Assembly (NCBI GenBank): GCA_035315065.1
Contig: DATFYM010000199.1
Location: 1 to 37,543, forward strand
Length of the DNA stretch: 37,543 bases
From: DATFYM01 sp035315065
GTDB taxonomy: Bacteria; Acidobacteriota; Terriglobia; UBA7540
Reading direction: 5' to 3'
The notes beneath the pieces were generated by a model. The model made no database searches, was not told the DNA's origin, and worked only from the letters and a program-made list of their open reading frames with translations. Position 1 is the stretch's first letter, and the number at the start of each line of letters is the position of its first letter. The translations under genes and the position numbers were made by a program. This document shows positions 24,161 through 34,104 of the stretch, piece by piece.

Positions 24161-27100
24161 ATGGCCACCGTTGTTTTGCTTGCGCATCAGGTGTTTGGAG
24201 CCTGCTTGCGGGAGAGGAATTTTCGCGTCAATGGCAGAAGGGTTTTTGGAGCGAGGTTCCTCGCCATATCCGTTGTCGCGCTGATGGCGATTGGCAGCTC
24301 AAGGCTGGCGCAAGCGCAGACATCAGGGACTATCACCGGAGCGGTCAGCGATGAATCTGGCGCTGTGATTTCGGGCGCCGCCGTCACGATTACTAATGTC
24401 GGCACCGGCGTAGTCGCACGGACGATTTCCACTGGATCGACCGGGCTTTACGTGGCGGAGGCCCTTCCGGTCGGGACCTATCAGGTATCCGTCACAGCTA
24501 GCGGCTTCCAGACCGCCGTCAGTTCCAATCTCCTCTTGAACGTTACCGATCGTCTGGAAGTTAACTTTTCACTGAAACTGGGGAAAACCAAGTCGACGGT
24601 TGAGGTGACAGCCGTCGCTGCACAAGTGCAGACCCAAACCGGCGAGATGAGCCAGACTGTGTCAAGCCAGCAGATCTCGCAGCTCCCCATTCTCGACCGC
24701 AATTTTATGGAACTTCAACAAACGGTCCCGGGAGCAATTAAGGTGGCTGGCGATGAGTTGGGCAAGAGCTTCTACAATACCAAAGGGTACAACGTGAATG
24801 GCTTCGACCAGAGTATGACCGGCTACCAGCTTGATGGAGGGCAGAACACGGATATGGGGAATCAGGTTTCCCCGATGACGGCTCCGCCCCCTGACGCACT
24901 GTCCGAATTCAAGGTGCTGACGAGCAACTACAGCGCCCAATACGGAACTGCGGGTGGTGCCGTGCTTCTCGCCGTAACCAAATCGGGAACGAAAGAGTTC
25001 CATGGTGACGCTTACGACTATGTTCGAAACGACGTCTTCGACGCCAACAATTTCTTTCTTAACTCGGCCGGCGCCTCCATTCCGCCTTTCCGTTACAACG
25101 ATTTCGGATACACTATCGGCGGCCCGTTTTACGTCCCGGGCCATTACAACACCAACAAAACCAAGACATTCTTCTTTTGGGACCAGGAGTGGCTGCGAGA
25201 GAGGACCGCGTCAACGATCGTCGCCGCGACGCCGACCACGCAGATGCGGACCGGTGACTTCAGCGCGGTGGGTACGCTGACGAACCCGACCAACCCCGCG
25301 ACCGGGAAACCCCTCACCACCCCAGGCGGCGCCCCTTGCGTCGTGGGAACCCAGATCAGCTCAGCCTGTATCAACAACAACGTCAGTTTGCTCCTGAGCC
25401 AGGACTTTCCATCCCCAACCACATCCGGATTCTACAATTACGTGACCGGAGCCCGCTCGGGCCAAAACTGGGGAGAGCAGATCATCCGGGTAGACCAGAA
25501 CATCTCCGACAAGGTGAAGGCCTTCGTGCGCTATGTCCACGATAGTTGGTTAGAGAACGATCCCACCGTCGCGTGGTCCGGAGATGCCTTCCCCACCATT
25601 CATTCCCAGTTCAATGTCCCCTCGCGCGCCTTAACGGTAAAACTCACCACCATACTTAGTCCAACCCTGTTGAACGAAATCGCGTACAACTACAACAGCA
25701 ACTACGGTTCATCATCACCACCGGCGATGACCATCCACGGAGCCTACCAACTGCCGTCCGGGTATAATGCCGTCAACCCCGACAACCCGGGCTACAACGT
25801 GGTCCCCGATATGAATTTCAGCCAAGGCTACGGTGGAATCAGCAGTTTGTGGGGCCCGTGGTGGGCGCATCACAACCTCAGCCAGGCATCGGATGACTTA
25901 AGCAAGGTGGCCGGCGCCCACAGTCTCAAAGTGGGAGTCACCACCATGTTCTCCATCACTCCCGTTCAATCTCAGACATCGCCCTCACTTCAGGGTCAAT
26001 ACACCTTCGACGGTTCCTTCACTGGAAACGCCATCGCCGACGCCCTCCTCGGGCTGCCGGTCAACTATTCGGAGCTCAACACCTTTCGAGAACCGTATTA
26101 CAACTTTCATCAGACCGAGTTCTACGTACAAGACGATTGGAAAACAACGCGCAGGTTGACGTTAAACCTCGGTTTGCGTTGGTTTTTTATCCCCCACGTC
26201 TACGGCCAGAACCTAAGCACGTTCTCGCCGGGCAAGTACGATCCAAGCCAGGCGCCGACCGTCACGCAGGGGGGCCAAATTGTGGCCAATTCAGGAAACC
26301 TGCTCAACGGGATCATAGTTGCGGGGAAGAACGGGGTACCCTTAGGACTAGTTCAGAATCACTATATGACGCCCGCGCCGCGCTTGGGCTTCGCCTACGA
26401 TCCTACGGGAAGCGGGAAGTGGGCTGTTCGCGGCGGATATGGAATCGGTTACCATCGCATCGAGGGAAACGATGCGTACGGACTGGTTGGAAATCCCCCA
26501 TTTTCGAGCATCCCCACATTCTTCGACCCTCCCTTCAATAATCCTTCGTCCGGCGCTGCGGCCCCCCTCACACCGCTGTCTATAGGGTACCTTGACCCCG
26601 TTTACGACATACCGACGGTGCAAAGCTGGAGTTTTGGTGTTCAGCGCGAGCTTCCCTCGAATACCGTAGCCTCGATCGCCTACGTTGGTAGCCGTGGTAC
26701 TCACCTGGAGTATGGGAACAATATCAACCAGCCCTTGCCCGCCATGGGATATGCCTTTGATCCCCGCATCGCCTGCACCTCCACGACGCCGTTCCCCTGT
26801 ACGCAGCGCGTCTCTACGGACTACGTCCGCCCGTACCAGGGGTGGTCATCGATCTCGGGTACTGTTCCGGTGGGGCACTCGACTTACAACTCACTCCAGG
26901 TCAGCCTTAACCGCCGAATGACGAACGGACTGTCCTATGGTGTGGCCTACACGTGGTCGAAAACTTTGGGGATCAGCAGCTATCCGCAGAACGCCTACAA
27001 TGAACGGGCGGACTATGGACTAACTTCGTTTAACCGAGCCAATGTCCTGGTACTTAACTATGTCTATGAACCGCCCATTTTCCGCAGTATGAATGGAATA

Positions 27101-27544
27101 GCGGGCGTCGTCTTGAAGGGCTGGGAGGCAACCGGCCTGATCACATTCGAATCCGGTTTTCCGCTCACCATCGGCTTGTCCACCCCGACCCAGGGTTTGG
27201 CCAGTCGCGCTGACGTTGTGTCCGGCCAAACCGCTGCCGGGCCGAAGACGGTTGCCCAATGGTTTAACACGAATGCCTTTACTGCACCTCCTTTCGGGTT
27301 TTATGGGAATGCCGGAGTCAACACGGTGACGGGCCCTGGTCTGAACAAGTGGGATATGGGGTTTTTCAAGAACTTCGATATTCACGAAAGCTGGAAGATC
27401 CAGTTCAGGGCAGAGATGTTCAACATCTTGAATAGGGCGAACTTCAACTCGGTTGCCACCACCTATGGCACCGGAGGATTTGGCCAGGTGAATGGAGCGT
27501 GGGAACCTCGAATCATGCAACTGGCGTTGAAGCTCGTGTTCTAG
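24161..27544 (+). CDS. TonB-dependent outer-membrane receptor with carboxypeptidase-regulatory-like domain
   Basis: A 1127-aa outer-membrane transporter of the type expanded in Acidobacteria (Oar-like/SusC-like). ATG 24161 is chosen because AAAGGAGGT lies ten bases upstream; the frame is open further to 23969. The signal peptide ends near residue 52 (VVALMAIGSSRLAQA). A CarboxypepD_reg-like domain follows (about 54-140: GTITGAVSDESGAVISGAAV, TGLYVAEALPVGTYQVSVTA). A plug region covers about 150-270 (QISQLPILDRNFMELQQTVP, YQLDGG, LSEFKVLTSNYSAQYG), and the remainder is a beta-barrel with alternating aromatic strands ending LALKLVF, the usual C-terminal Phe. It should import a glycan or oligosaccharide with TonB energy. 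Control by the neighbouring LacI protein is suggested by the site at 24084. Confidence 0.95.
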   Translation: MATVVLLAHQVFGACLRERNFRVNGRRVFGARFLAISVVALMAIGSSRLAQAQTSGTITGAVSDESGAVISGAAVTITNVGTGVVARTISTGSTGLYVAEALPVGTYQVSVTASGFQTAVSSNLLLNVTDRLEVNFSLKLGKTKSTVEVTAVAAQVQTQTGEMSQTVSSQQISQLPILDRNFMELQQTVPGAIKVAGDELGKSFYNTKGYNVNGFDQSMTGYQLDGGQNTDMGNQVSPMTAPPPDALSEFKVLTSNYSAQYGTAGGAVLLAVTKSGTKEFHGDAYDYVRNDVFDANNFFLNSAGASIPPFRYNDFGYTIGGPFYVPGHYNTNKTKTFFFWDQEWLRERTASTIVAATPTTQMRTGDFSAVGTLTNPTNPATGKPLTTPGGAPCVVGTQISSACINNNVSLLLSQDFPSPTTSGFYNYVTGARSGQNWGEQIIRVDQNISDKVKAFVRYVHDSWLENDPTVAWSGDAFPTIHSQFNVPSRALTVKLTTILSPTLLNEIAYNYNSNYGSSSPPAMTIHGAYQLPSGYNAVNPDNPGYNVVPDMNFSQGYGGISSLWGPWWAHHNLSQASDDLSKVAGAHSLKVGVTTMFSITPVQSQTSPSLQGQYTFDGSFTGNAIADALLGLPVNYSELNTFREPYYNFHQTEFYVQDDWKTTRRLTLNLGLRWFFIPHVYGQNLSTFSPGKYDPSQAPTVTQGGQIVANSGNLLNGIIVAGKNGVPLGLVQNHYMTPAPRLGFAYDPTGSGKWAVRGGYGIGYHRIEGNDAYGLVGNPPFSSIPTFFDPPFNNPSSGAAAPLTPLSIGYLDPVYDIPTVQSWSFGVQRELPSNTVASIAYVGSRGTHLEYGNNINQPLPAMGYAFDPRIACTSTTPFPCTQRVSTDYVRPYQGWSSISGTVPVGHSTYNSLQVSLNRRMTNGLSYGVAYTWSKTLGISSYPQNAYNERADYGLTSFNRANVLVLNYVYEPPIFRSMNGIAGVVLKGWEATGLITFESGFPLTIGLSTPTQGLASRADVVSGQTAAGPKTVAQWFNTNAFTAPPFGFYGNAGVNTVTGPGLNKWDMGFFKNFDIHESWKIQFRAEMFNILNRANFNSVATTYGTGGFGQVNGAWEPRIMQLALKLVF

Positions 27545-27804
27545 CTCTTGCCTATTCTGCAGGGCTTCGACTCAGTTCAAGAACGGGAAGATTCTATCGG
27601 GGAACGAATGAGTATCTCCCGAACGGCCGGAATGAAAGGTCAGGTTCACACCGTTATCCTGAGCATGTATCGTGCCGACCGGTGGAAGCAGTGTTTGGCG
27701 GAATCAAGCTGCTTCCACCGTCCGGCCTATCAATCGCATACAGCCTTCCCCGCCGGAGGATAGAACTTGCAACTTATACTCCACCTAGGGATACTCTGAC
27801 CAGA

Positions 27805-28989
27805 ATGCCAACCACGACACGTTGCGAAGGGGAGAGAGGAAGAATCAGGGTAGCTGCGAGAAGGCTGCTGATTCTTCTCTGTGCCACCGGTTGCTTCGCG
27901 TTCGGTTCAGCCGCTGACGATCCACAGCGCCTTTTCACAGAAGCTCGCCGGCTTCAGCAAAAAGGAGATCTGCGTGGCGCTGAACAGCTCTATCTCCAAT
28001 ATCTCCACCTTGAGCCGAATTCTGCCGAGGGGCACGCTGACTTGGGCATCGTATTGGCTCATGAGGGTAAACTTGATTCGGCCATTCATGAGTATAAAAC
28101 GGCCCTGAGCATTAATCCCTCGCTTCACGGCGTCAACTTGAACCTTGGAATCGGGTACTTCCGGAAAAACGATTATGGCGACGCTTTAGATCCTCTACAG
28201 AAATTCCTCTCTGTGAATCCCACCAATTCTCAGGCCCGTGAACTGCTCGGGATCAGCTATGTTCAGTTGGACCGCTACGAGGAGGCAATTCGCTACTTGG
28301 CGCCCTTGCAACCCAATGGAGATCCTGGCGTCCTTTATGCATTGGCTGCCTGTGACGTGCGATTGGGGAAAATGAGTGAAGCAGAAAACACGATCAAGAG
28401 CCTCCTGAAAAATGAACCGGACTCACCACGTGTTCACTTTTTGATGGGTGAAACCTACGCCGGCCTCAACCAGTTTCCGCAAGCCTTAGAGGAGTTTGAG
28501 CGGGTCTACGCGGCCGACCCTCATTGGCCACAAATCAACTTTCTTCTAGGGGCGGTCGAAGCCAGGCTGGGGAAATTCGCGCCAGCCGAAGATCATCTGC
28601 GGGCCGAACTGCGCGGGGCCCCGCAAAGCTTCGCGGCCCGGTTTGCTCTGGGTGCTCTGCTGAGCAAACAATCCAACTATGTCGAGGCCATTCGCGTTCT
28701 TTCCGAGGCACATGGGTTAAACCCCGGGGACGCTGACACGCTTTATGAATTAGCTCGGGCTGAATGGAAGCAAGGTCACGTGGACGAAGCAGTGAACCAT
28801 GCGCGCCAGTCGGTTAATATTGACGCAAAGAACCGGCAGGCACACTACCTGCTCGGCGAGATCGCCAAGCAGGCTGGAGACAGCAGCACCGCGAACCGTG
28901 AGTTCGCCATTGCCAGCTCCTTGAGCACATCAGAATCTGAACACGACATTCTCCGTTTGACAGAGCGCAGCCAGTTGACAAAGAAGTGA
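27805..28989 (+). CDS. Secreted tetratricopeptide-repeat protein
   Basis: A 394-aa protein with a signal-like segment (RRLLILLCATGCFAFGSA) followed by about nine to ten TPR units, for example PQRLFTEARRLQQKGDLRGA, GHADLGIVLAHEGKLDSAI, LNLGIGYFRKNDYGDAL, LLGISYVQLDRYEEAI, LMGETYAGLNQFPQALEEF and LYELARAEWKQGHVDEAVNH. ATG 27805 begins MPTTTRCEGERGRIRVAARR; its ribosome site is weak. The frame is open back to 27499 inside the receptor gene, but that extension is not credible. TPR proteins after TonB receptors are a recurrent acidobacterial arrangement and may help assemble or process imported material. The exact role is unknown. Confidence 0.85.
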   Translation: MPTTTRCEGERGRIRVAARRLLILLCATGCFAFGSAADDPQRLFTEARRLQQKGDLRGAEQLYLQYLHLEPNSAEGHADLGIVLAHEGKLDSAIHEYKTALSINPSLHGVNLNLGIGYFRKNDYGDALDPLQKFLSVNPTNSQARELLGISYVQLDRYEEAIRYLAPLQPNGDPGVLYALAACDVRLGKMSEAENTIKSLLKNEPDSPRVHFLMGETYAGLNQFPQALEEFERVYAADPHWPQINFLLGAVEARLGKFAPAEDHLRAELRGAPQSFAARFALGALLSKQSNYVEAIRVLSEAHGLNPGDADTLYELARAEWKQGHVDEAVNHARQSVNIDAKNRQAHYLLGEIAKQAGDSSTANREFAIASSLSTSESEHDILRLTERSQLTKK

Positions 28990-29020
28990 GATTCTCAGGC
29001 AGTCTCAAATTGGGGACGTG

Positions 29021-31693
29021 ATGATGAAAAACTTTCAACGTATTGGACGGCGGGAGTTTCTTCGTGACTCGGCTCTTGGTTTGGGGGCGGGGCCGTGGAT
29101 GGCGCGAGAGGCTCTTTCACCGGAAGGCCGCTCGGACACACTGCCAGGCGGGAGGGCATCCGATTCCAATGGTCTGAAGATGCAGGCCAGGTTCGGATCA
29201 ACGGACACGGTGTGGATCATTCGCGAGGTGCAGGCTGGCTTCCAAGAGAGCTTGGCCTCCCGTGAACTAGCACGTGGCTTGCGAAATCTCGGCCTTGCCC
29301 GCGAACCGATCCAGGCGCTCACGTCGGACGCTCAGCCTGGCCCCTCAGATTCAGTGTTCCTCCTGACGGTAAAGAAGGAGGATTTCAAACATCCGGAAGC
29401 ATCTGAGATCGTTCGAGAGGCGGCGGAGGGCCAACCGCTTCGTGTGCGCTTGACCGGAGCCACTCCACAGGCGGTTCTCTATGCAGTATTCGACTTTCTG
29501 GAGCGACAGGGAGCGTTCTTCGGGTTGGAGGGAGAGGTCTACCCGCTCGATCCGGCGACCGCACTGAACCTACCTTCACCGAACCAGCCCTGGCAGGCCC
29601 AGCCTCGGTTTAACACGCGCGGGTTGCTGCCGTGGCCGGACTTCCTGAACTGCATTACGGTGTTTAATCGAGAGGAACATCGGGCCTATCTCGAGGCCAT
29701 GTTGCGCATGCGCTTCAACACGCTGGGCATTCATGTTTACTCCGGCGCCGAACAGTGGACCGAATCATTTCTTTCGTTTGAGTACGCGGGCGTCGGCCAC
29801 CTGGCCTTCACTGACACGAGTGCCACGAACCGTTGGGGCTACATACCGGAGCGCACGTCGCGCTTCGGCATGGGCTCCCCCGACTTTTTTGCCGGTGAGG
29901 TCTTTGGGTCCGAGGCAACGACGAAAGCCACCAGTTGTTGGGAGGACCAGGAATTGGCCCAGCAGCTCTGGAGTGAATCGTTCCGCTATGCCCAGAAGCT
30001 GGGGATACGAACCGGGGTCGGTTTTGAACCCTACCAGATCCCCGACGAGATCTTCAGGGCTTGCCCGCCGGAAGCCCATTACGTGTCGCCAAAGCCTAAA
30101 TTGCCTGGGCCGCGCATCGATCCGGAGTCAGTGGCGGCTCGCGACATTCTCGAGGCACGCTTGGCGCAGCTCCTGGAGACCTACCCAACGGTGGACTACG
30201 TGTGGCTGTGGGAAGACGAGCAGATGAACTGGGCCAGCCAGAAAGAGAACGTGCCGCTTTCGGTTACCCCCTTCCAACAAGCCCACGATTTCCTCAAGAA
30301 GCATGCACCTGAGAAACGCCTGGTCATTTCCGGCTGGGGAGGTGTGGTGAGGCACTTCGCATACTTCCACACGCATCTACCGGAGGACGTTATCTTCACC
30401 TCCTTGAACGACAATCTCGGATGGGATCCCGTGAGTGAGGAGTTCGGAAAGCTGGGAGGGCGGGAGAGGTGGCCGATCCCCTGGCTGGAAGACGACCCGG
30501 CGATGTGGCTGCCGCAGTTTCATGTGCACCGCGGCGCCGAAGACCTCGACCGCGCCGAGAAGTTCGGATGCCAGGGACTGCTGGGCATACACTGGCGCCA
30601 CCGCATGATGGATGCCGACGCCGGCTTCCAGGCAAGACGCTCGTGGGACGGATCGCTTAAGCCCGGCGACTACTTTCGACGATTCGCTGCCGTCCAGGCG
30701 CGCGGCCCTCGGGCCGACAAACTGGCCGAGACACTCGAGCGTACCGATCGGGACCGGCTGATTCTCTGTTCTTTCACGGGCAAGATCGAGAAAGGCCACC
30801 ACGAGATCCACGAATTTACGGGCGACTACGATGAGGCGTTCCAGTTCTGGAACGAGCTACCCAAGACGAAGCACAAGCGTCACGGTGCAAGCAGCTACGA
30901 GCCGCCGGAGGAGGTTAAGGCTTCGCAGAGCGCAGTGGCGCGGGATGTGCGTGGCTTGGCTGACAACGCATCGAGTGCCGCCGAACACGAGCGGATCGAC
31001 TACTTCGCGCGCTACCTCGAATTTCTGCCACCTTACTCGGAATCGTGGTCGCTGGCCGTTCACCTCAACTACGTCCTCCAGCAAGCTCAGGGCCTGAAGA
31101 AACAAGGGAAGACCGAAGGAGCGCGGCAAACGGTGATGACCGAGGGCGTCCCTTTATGGCTTAAGCTGGCTCCGCTGGTCCGCCAGGCCCTGTTGGGATA
31201 CCAGGGCGCTGTCAGTGAGCGAAATGAGCTGGGAGCACTCGCCTCGATGCACAACAAGTACGAGCGCCTGGCCTTGTTTCGACTGCGCGCCTCCATTAAG
31301 GAACATCTCGGCGATCTACCTTCCGAGGTTGAAAGCCTGTTTCAGGAACTTCGCAAACCGGACCCCAATGCGACGCCGCGGGTATTCGTTCCCACGCGCC
31401 CCTCGCTGCTTGCCACGGGAGAAGCAGTGCGGGTCTTTGCTGTTGCTCCCGGAGGTCAAGAAACGTCGCGCGCCACGCTCTTCACCCGCACGGGCGGCTC
31501 TGAAACTTGGCATGCGGGACCCATGGACTTGGCCGGACGCCGCACCTTCGTGGCTGAGCTTCGTGCGGCATCAGGCCCGAGTCCGCTGCTTGACTATTAT
31601 GTCGAAGCCGAGTTTGTGGGGCCCCAAGGCAAAGCCCGATCCACGGCGCCGCTGGAAGCTCCAAGCCGCTGGTACGTCGTCACCTTGGTGTGA
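29021..31693 (+). CDS. Tat-exported glycosidase-like protein, alpha-glucuronidase-type N-terminus
   Basis: An 890-aa protein with a twin-arginine signal (GRREFLRDSALGLGAGPW). Residues about 60-165 look like the N-terminal domain of GH67/GH115 and related enzymes (ASRELARGLRNLG, SVFLLTVKKED, LRVRLTGATPQAVLYAVFDF, GAFFGLEGEVYPLD). A TIM-barrel-like region (about 190-560) includes the acidic cluster YVWLWEDEQMNW (E398, D399, E400), GWGGVVRHFAYF and GIHWRHRMMDADAG. A helical region and a C-terminal beta domain (about 785-890) follow. I cannot place it in a defined GH family; hydrolysis of an acidic or methylated sugar linkage is only a possibility. A GGGGA site precedes the adjacent ATGs 29021 and 29024, and GTG 29018 is also in frame. 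It follows the TPR gene by about 30 bp. Confidence 0.8.
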   Translation: MMKNFQRIGRREFLRDSALGLGAGPWMAREALSPEGRSDTLPGGRASDSNGLKMQARFGSTDTVWIIREVQAGFQESLASRELARGLRNLGLAREPIQALTSDAQPGPSDSVFLLTVKKEDFKHPEASEIVREAAEGQPLRVRLTGATPQAVLYAVFDFLERQGAFFGLEGEVYPLDPATALNLPSPNQPWQAQPRFNTRGLLPWPDFLNCITVFNREEHRAYLEAMLRMRFNTLGIHVYSGAEQWTESFLSFEYAGVGHLAFTDTSATNRWGYIPERTSRFGMGSPDFFAGEVFGSEATTKATSCWEDQELAQQLWSESFRYAQKLGIRTGVGFEPYQIPDEIFRACPPEAHYVSPKPKLPGPRIDPESVAARDILEARLAQLLETYPTVDYVWLWEDEQMNWASQKENVPLSVTPFQQAHDFLKKHAPEKRLVISGWGGVVRHFAYFHTHLPEDVIFTSLNDNLGWDPVSEEFGKLGGRERWPIPWLEDDPAMWLPQFHVHRGAEDLDRAEKFGCQGLLGIHWRHRMMDADAGFQARRSWDGSLKPGDYFRRFAAVQARGPRADKLAETLERTDRDRLILCSFTGKIEKGHHEIHEFTGDYDEAFQFWNELPKTKHKRHGASSYEPPEEVKASQSAVARDVRGLADNASSAAEHERIDYFARYLEFLPPYSESWSLAVHLNYVLQQAQGLKKQGKTEGARQTVMTEGVPLWLKLAPLVRQALLGYQGAVSERNELGALASMHNKYERLALFRLRASIKEHLGDLPSEVESLFQELRKPDPNATPRVFVPTRPSLLATGEAVRVFAVAPGGQETSRATLFTRTGGSETWHAGPMDLAGRRTFVAELRAASGPSPLLDYYVEAEFVGPQGKARSTAPLEAPSRWYVVTLV

Positions 31694-31739
31694 ATTGAGG
31701 CCATCTGAATAACGACAACTCAGACGCCGAGAGCCGCCG

Positions 31740-33221
31740 ATGCTAGAGGACGGGCAAGGACGACTGGAACAAACCGGGTTGGAAGCTGAAGTGCGAAGAA
31801 ATGTGCCAGAGTCCGCGACAGCCGTCGGTTTCGCCTTATCGGCGACGCCGAGGCTCGCCGTTGCGGGTCTGGATGACTTCCTTTTCGGCAGGGCACCGCG
31901 TCCCCTCGACTGTGGACGGGGTCTCGAAATCGGCAAAGGGCAGGTCATACCCGAAGTCAACTTCACCCTCCCGCCGATTGAGATCAATGAACAGAACTGG
32001 CAGGAGATTCGGAAGCAGTACGCAGAAATGATTGAGGGTGTTTGCCAGCGCGCCGTGGAACTGGAAGTACCCGGACTCCTGGTTGAATTCGAGACCCTGC
32101 CGGAGATGACCACCAAGCCGGAATGGGGACTTGAGATCACCAGTGTGCTGGCGGAGACGTTGAGCAGATTCCACGATAGCCGGGGCCTCAAAACGGCCCT
32201 TCGGCTAACCCCCAATGACACTCGCGAGATGCGCCGCCCTCCTCTGATGAGAAAAGGCGAGTACTGGGACGGGATGCTGAAGTTCTTCGACGGTGCCGGA
32301 AAGGCAGGGGCTGATCTGCTCTCGATCGAGTCGACGGGCGGGAAGGAAGTCTCGGACGAAGCTTTGCTCAACGTTGACCTTCGCGTTCTGGTCTTCGCCC
32401 TTGGCGTTCTGGCGGCCCGCGACATGCAGTTCCTCTGGCAAGTGATGGTGGCGGCCTGCCGGGACAGCAGCGTAACACCGGCGGGTGACACGGCTTGTGG
32501 CTTTGCCAACACGGCCATGGTCTTGGCTGAGCAAAGTCTGGTGCCGAGGGTTTTTGCGGCGCTGGTCCGGGTGGCCGCCGTACCACGCAGCCTCGTTGCC
32601 TACGAAATGGGAGCCGTTGGACCAAGCAAGGACTGCGCCTACGAGGGTCCGTATATGAAAGCCATCGCGGGCGTTCCGATCTCGATGGAAGGGCGGACGG
32701 CGGCCTGCGCCCACCTCAGCCATGTGGGAAACATAGCGCAGGCGGTGTGTGACTGCTGGTCGAACGAGTCGGTGCAGAATGTCCGGCTGCTGAGCACGTT
32801 TGCTCCGACGGTGTCGCTGGAGCAACTGGCCTACGATTGCCGCCTGCTGAATACCGCTGCCCGCGATGGGGAGGATGGCGTCCGGCGTCTCCGTGACTGG
32901 CTGGTAGAATCGGACGCGGTTCGCGATCCGCAAGCCTGGGTTCTGCGGCCCGACGTCGTGCTCCGGATTTCGAAACAGATTGTCGAGGAGCACACATGCT
33001 ACAGGCAAACCCGCCGCGCGATTCTCGCGGCGCTGGCCGAAATCAAGAGTGCTCATGATGCGGGTCAACTCAGAATCCCGGCCCGCGAGGTGAAGTGGTT
33101 GGGCAAGCTCCAGCGGGATGCGGAAGCGCTGCCGGATAGGGAGGAGGAACTCCTCCAGGAGGTGCTTGGCACGGCTCTCGCCGCCAAGTTCCTGCCGGAA
33201 TCGTATGGCCTGGATGTTTAG
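31740..33221 (+). CDS. mtaB: MtaB-like methanol:corrinoid methyltransferase
   Basis: A 493-aa protein with clear MtaB signatures: LDDFLFGRAPRP, GQVIPEVNFTLPPI, LLVEFETLPEMTT, LSIESTGGKEV, and AYEMGAVGPSKDCAYEGPYM followed by ISMEGRTAACAHLSHVGN. In characterised MtaB a zinc ion held by one Glu and two Cys activates methanol, whose methyl group goes to the corrinoid of MtaC. Candidate ligands here are E197, C253 and C299 (spacing 56 and 46; recalled M. barkeri ligands E164, C220, C269 are spaced 56 and 49). The N-terminus is about 35 residues longer than usual with a weak ribosome site, so the true start may lie downstream. The corrinoid protein gene follows after a 247-bp gap. The substrate could be methanol or another O-methyl compound. 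Confidence 0.9.
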   Translation: MLEDGQGRLEQTGLEAEVRRNVPESATAVGFALSATPRLAVAGLDDFLFGRAPRPLDCGRGLEIGKGQVIPEVNFTLPPIEINEQNWQEIRKQYAEMIEGVCQRAVELEVPGLLVEFETLPEMTTKPEWGLEITSVLAETLSRFHDSRGLKTALRLTPNDTREMRRPPLMRKGEYWDGMLKFFDGAGKAGADLLSIESTGGKEVSDEALLNVDLRVLVFALGVLAARDMQFLWQVMVAACRDSSVTPAGDTACGFANTAMVLAEQSLVPRVFAALVRVAAVPRSLVAYEMGAVGPSKDCAYEGPYMKAIAGVPISMEGRTAACAHLSHVGNIAQAVCDCWSNESVQNVRLLSTFAPTVSLEQLAYDCRLLNTAARDGEDGVRRLRDWLVESDAVRDPQAWVLRPDVVLRISKQIVEEHTCYRQTRRAILAALAEIKSAHDAGQLRIPAREVKWLGKLQRDAEALPDREEELLQEVLGTALAAKFLPESYGLDV

Positions 33222-33250
33222 AGATCCATCCGGAAACCTTCAGAGTGCAA

Positions 33251-33379
33251 GTCGGGTTTCGGGATTCGGCGTTTGGGATTCGCAGAGAGCCGCCATTGGC
33301 TCGTCATTTTCTTCTGCGAACCCCGAACTCCGAATCCTATCGGCTTCCCGTTCTTCGGGGTTTCCGGACGGGTTCCTGG
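33251..33379. repeat. Dispersed repeat between mtaB- and mtaC-like genes
   Basis: It begins GTCGGGTTTCGGGATTCGGC, then GTTTGGGATTCGCAGA, TTTTCTTCTGCGAACCCCG and AACTCCGAATCC, and ends with TTCTTCGGGGTTTCCGGACG plus GGTTCCTGG. The order and sequence of modules match the copy inside the coding sequence at 12980-13113. The rest of the 247-bp gap holds only the ribosome site of the next gene. Confidence 0.82.
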
Positions 33380-33468
33380 AGGAGTCGTCTTGTAATTGGC
33401 TCGCCGTATTAGGAAGCCCGCAGGACGCTCGCCCTACAGAGCTGAAGTCTTAGAGTGAGGAGCAGGGT

Positions 33469-34104
33469 ATGGACAAGTTCGCAGAGCTACAGCAAGCGAT
33501 TATTGATGGAGCGGCGCCTCTCGCCAAGGAACTGACCCGGAAAATGCTGGACGATGGGGCCAAGCCGTCGGAGTTTTTTCCCAAGGCGATCATACCGGCG
33601 ATGGATGAAGTGGGCCGGCGCATGCGCGACTGCGAGTTCTTCATCCCGGAAGTACTGATCGCGGCTCGCGCCGCAAGGGGGGCCACCGATATACTGCGGC
33701 CTCTTCTCGTGGGAGACGAGTCCGTGCGGTCAGCGGGTACGGTGGTTTGCGGGACCGTCAAAGGCGATCTCCACGACATCGGCAAGAATATCGTGGCCAT
33801 GATGCTGGAGAGTGCCGGGTTCCGCATCGTGGACCTGGGAGTGGATGTGGCGCCGGACAAGATCGTCGAAGCCGTCCAGCGCGAACAGGCGAACTTTGTG
33901 GCTTTGTCGGCGCTGCTGACGACCACCATGATGAACATGAAGGGAGCCATTGAGGCGCTCACTGCCGCCGGCTTGCGTGACAACGTAAAAATCCTGGTGG
34001 GTGGAGCCCCGGTCACCGACGCCTGGGCGAAATCGATCGGCGCAGACGGGTATGGCAAGGACGCCCCTGCCGCCGTTGAGTTGGCGCGGAGCCTGGCCAC
34101 GTAG
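33469..34104 (+). CDS. mtaC: MtaC-like corrinoid protein
   Basis: A 211-aa methyl-carrier protein. The N-terminal four-helix cap (about 1-88; AIIDGAAPLAKELTRKMLDD, FFPKAIIPAMDEVGRRM, FFIPEVLIAARAARG) is followed by a Rossmann-like B12-binding domain with GTVKGDLHDIGKN (H102, the lower axial ligand of cobalt), then VDLGVDVAPDKIV, LSALLTTTM and VGGAPVTDAWAKSIGADGYG. Length and order match MtaC/MtbC/MttC proteins. A GAGGAG ribosome site lies upstream. It sits between the MtaB-like and UroD-like genes, completing a three-component methyltransferase. The reductive activase (RamA-type) needed to restore Co(I) is not in the window. Confidence 0.94.
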   Translation: MDKFAELQQAIIDGAAPLAKELTRKMLDDGAKPSEFFPKAIIPAMDEVGRRMRDCEFFIPEVLIAARAARGATDILRPLLVGDESVRSAGTVVCGTVKGDLHDIGKNIVAMMLESAGFRIVDLGVDVAPDKIVEAVQREQANFVALSALLTTTMMNMKGAIEALTAAGLRDNVKILVGGAPVTDAWAKSIGADGYGKDAPAAVELARSLAT

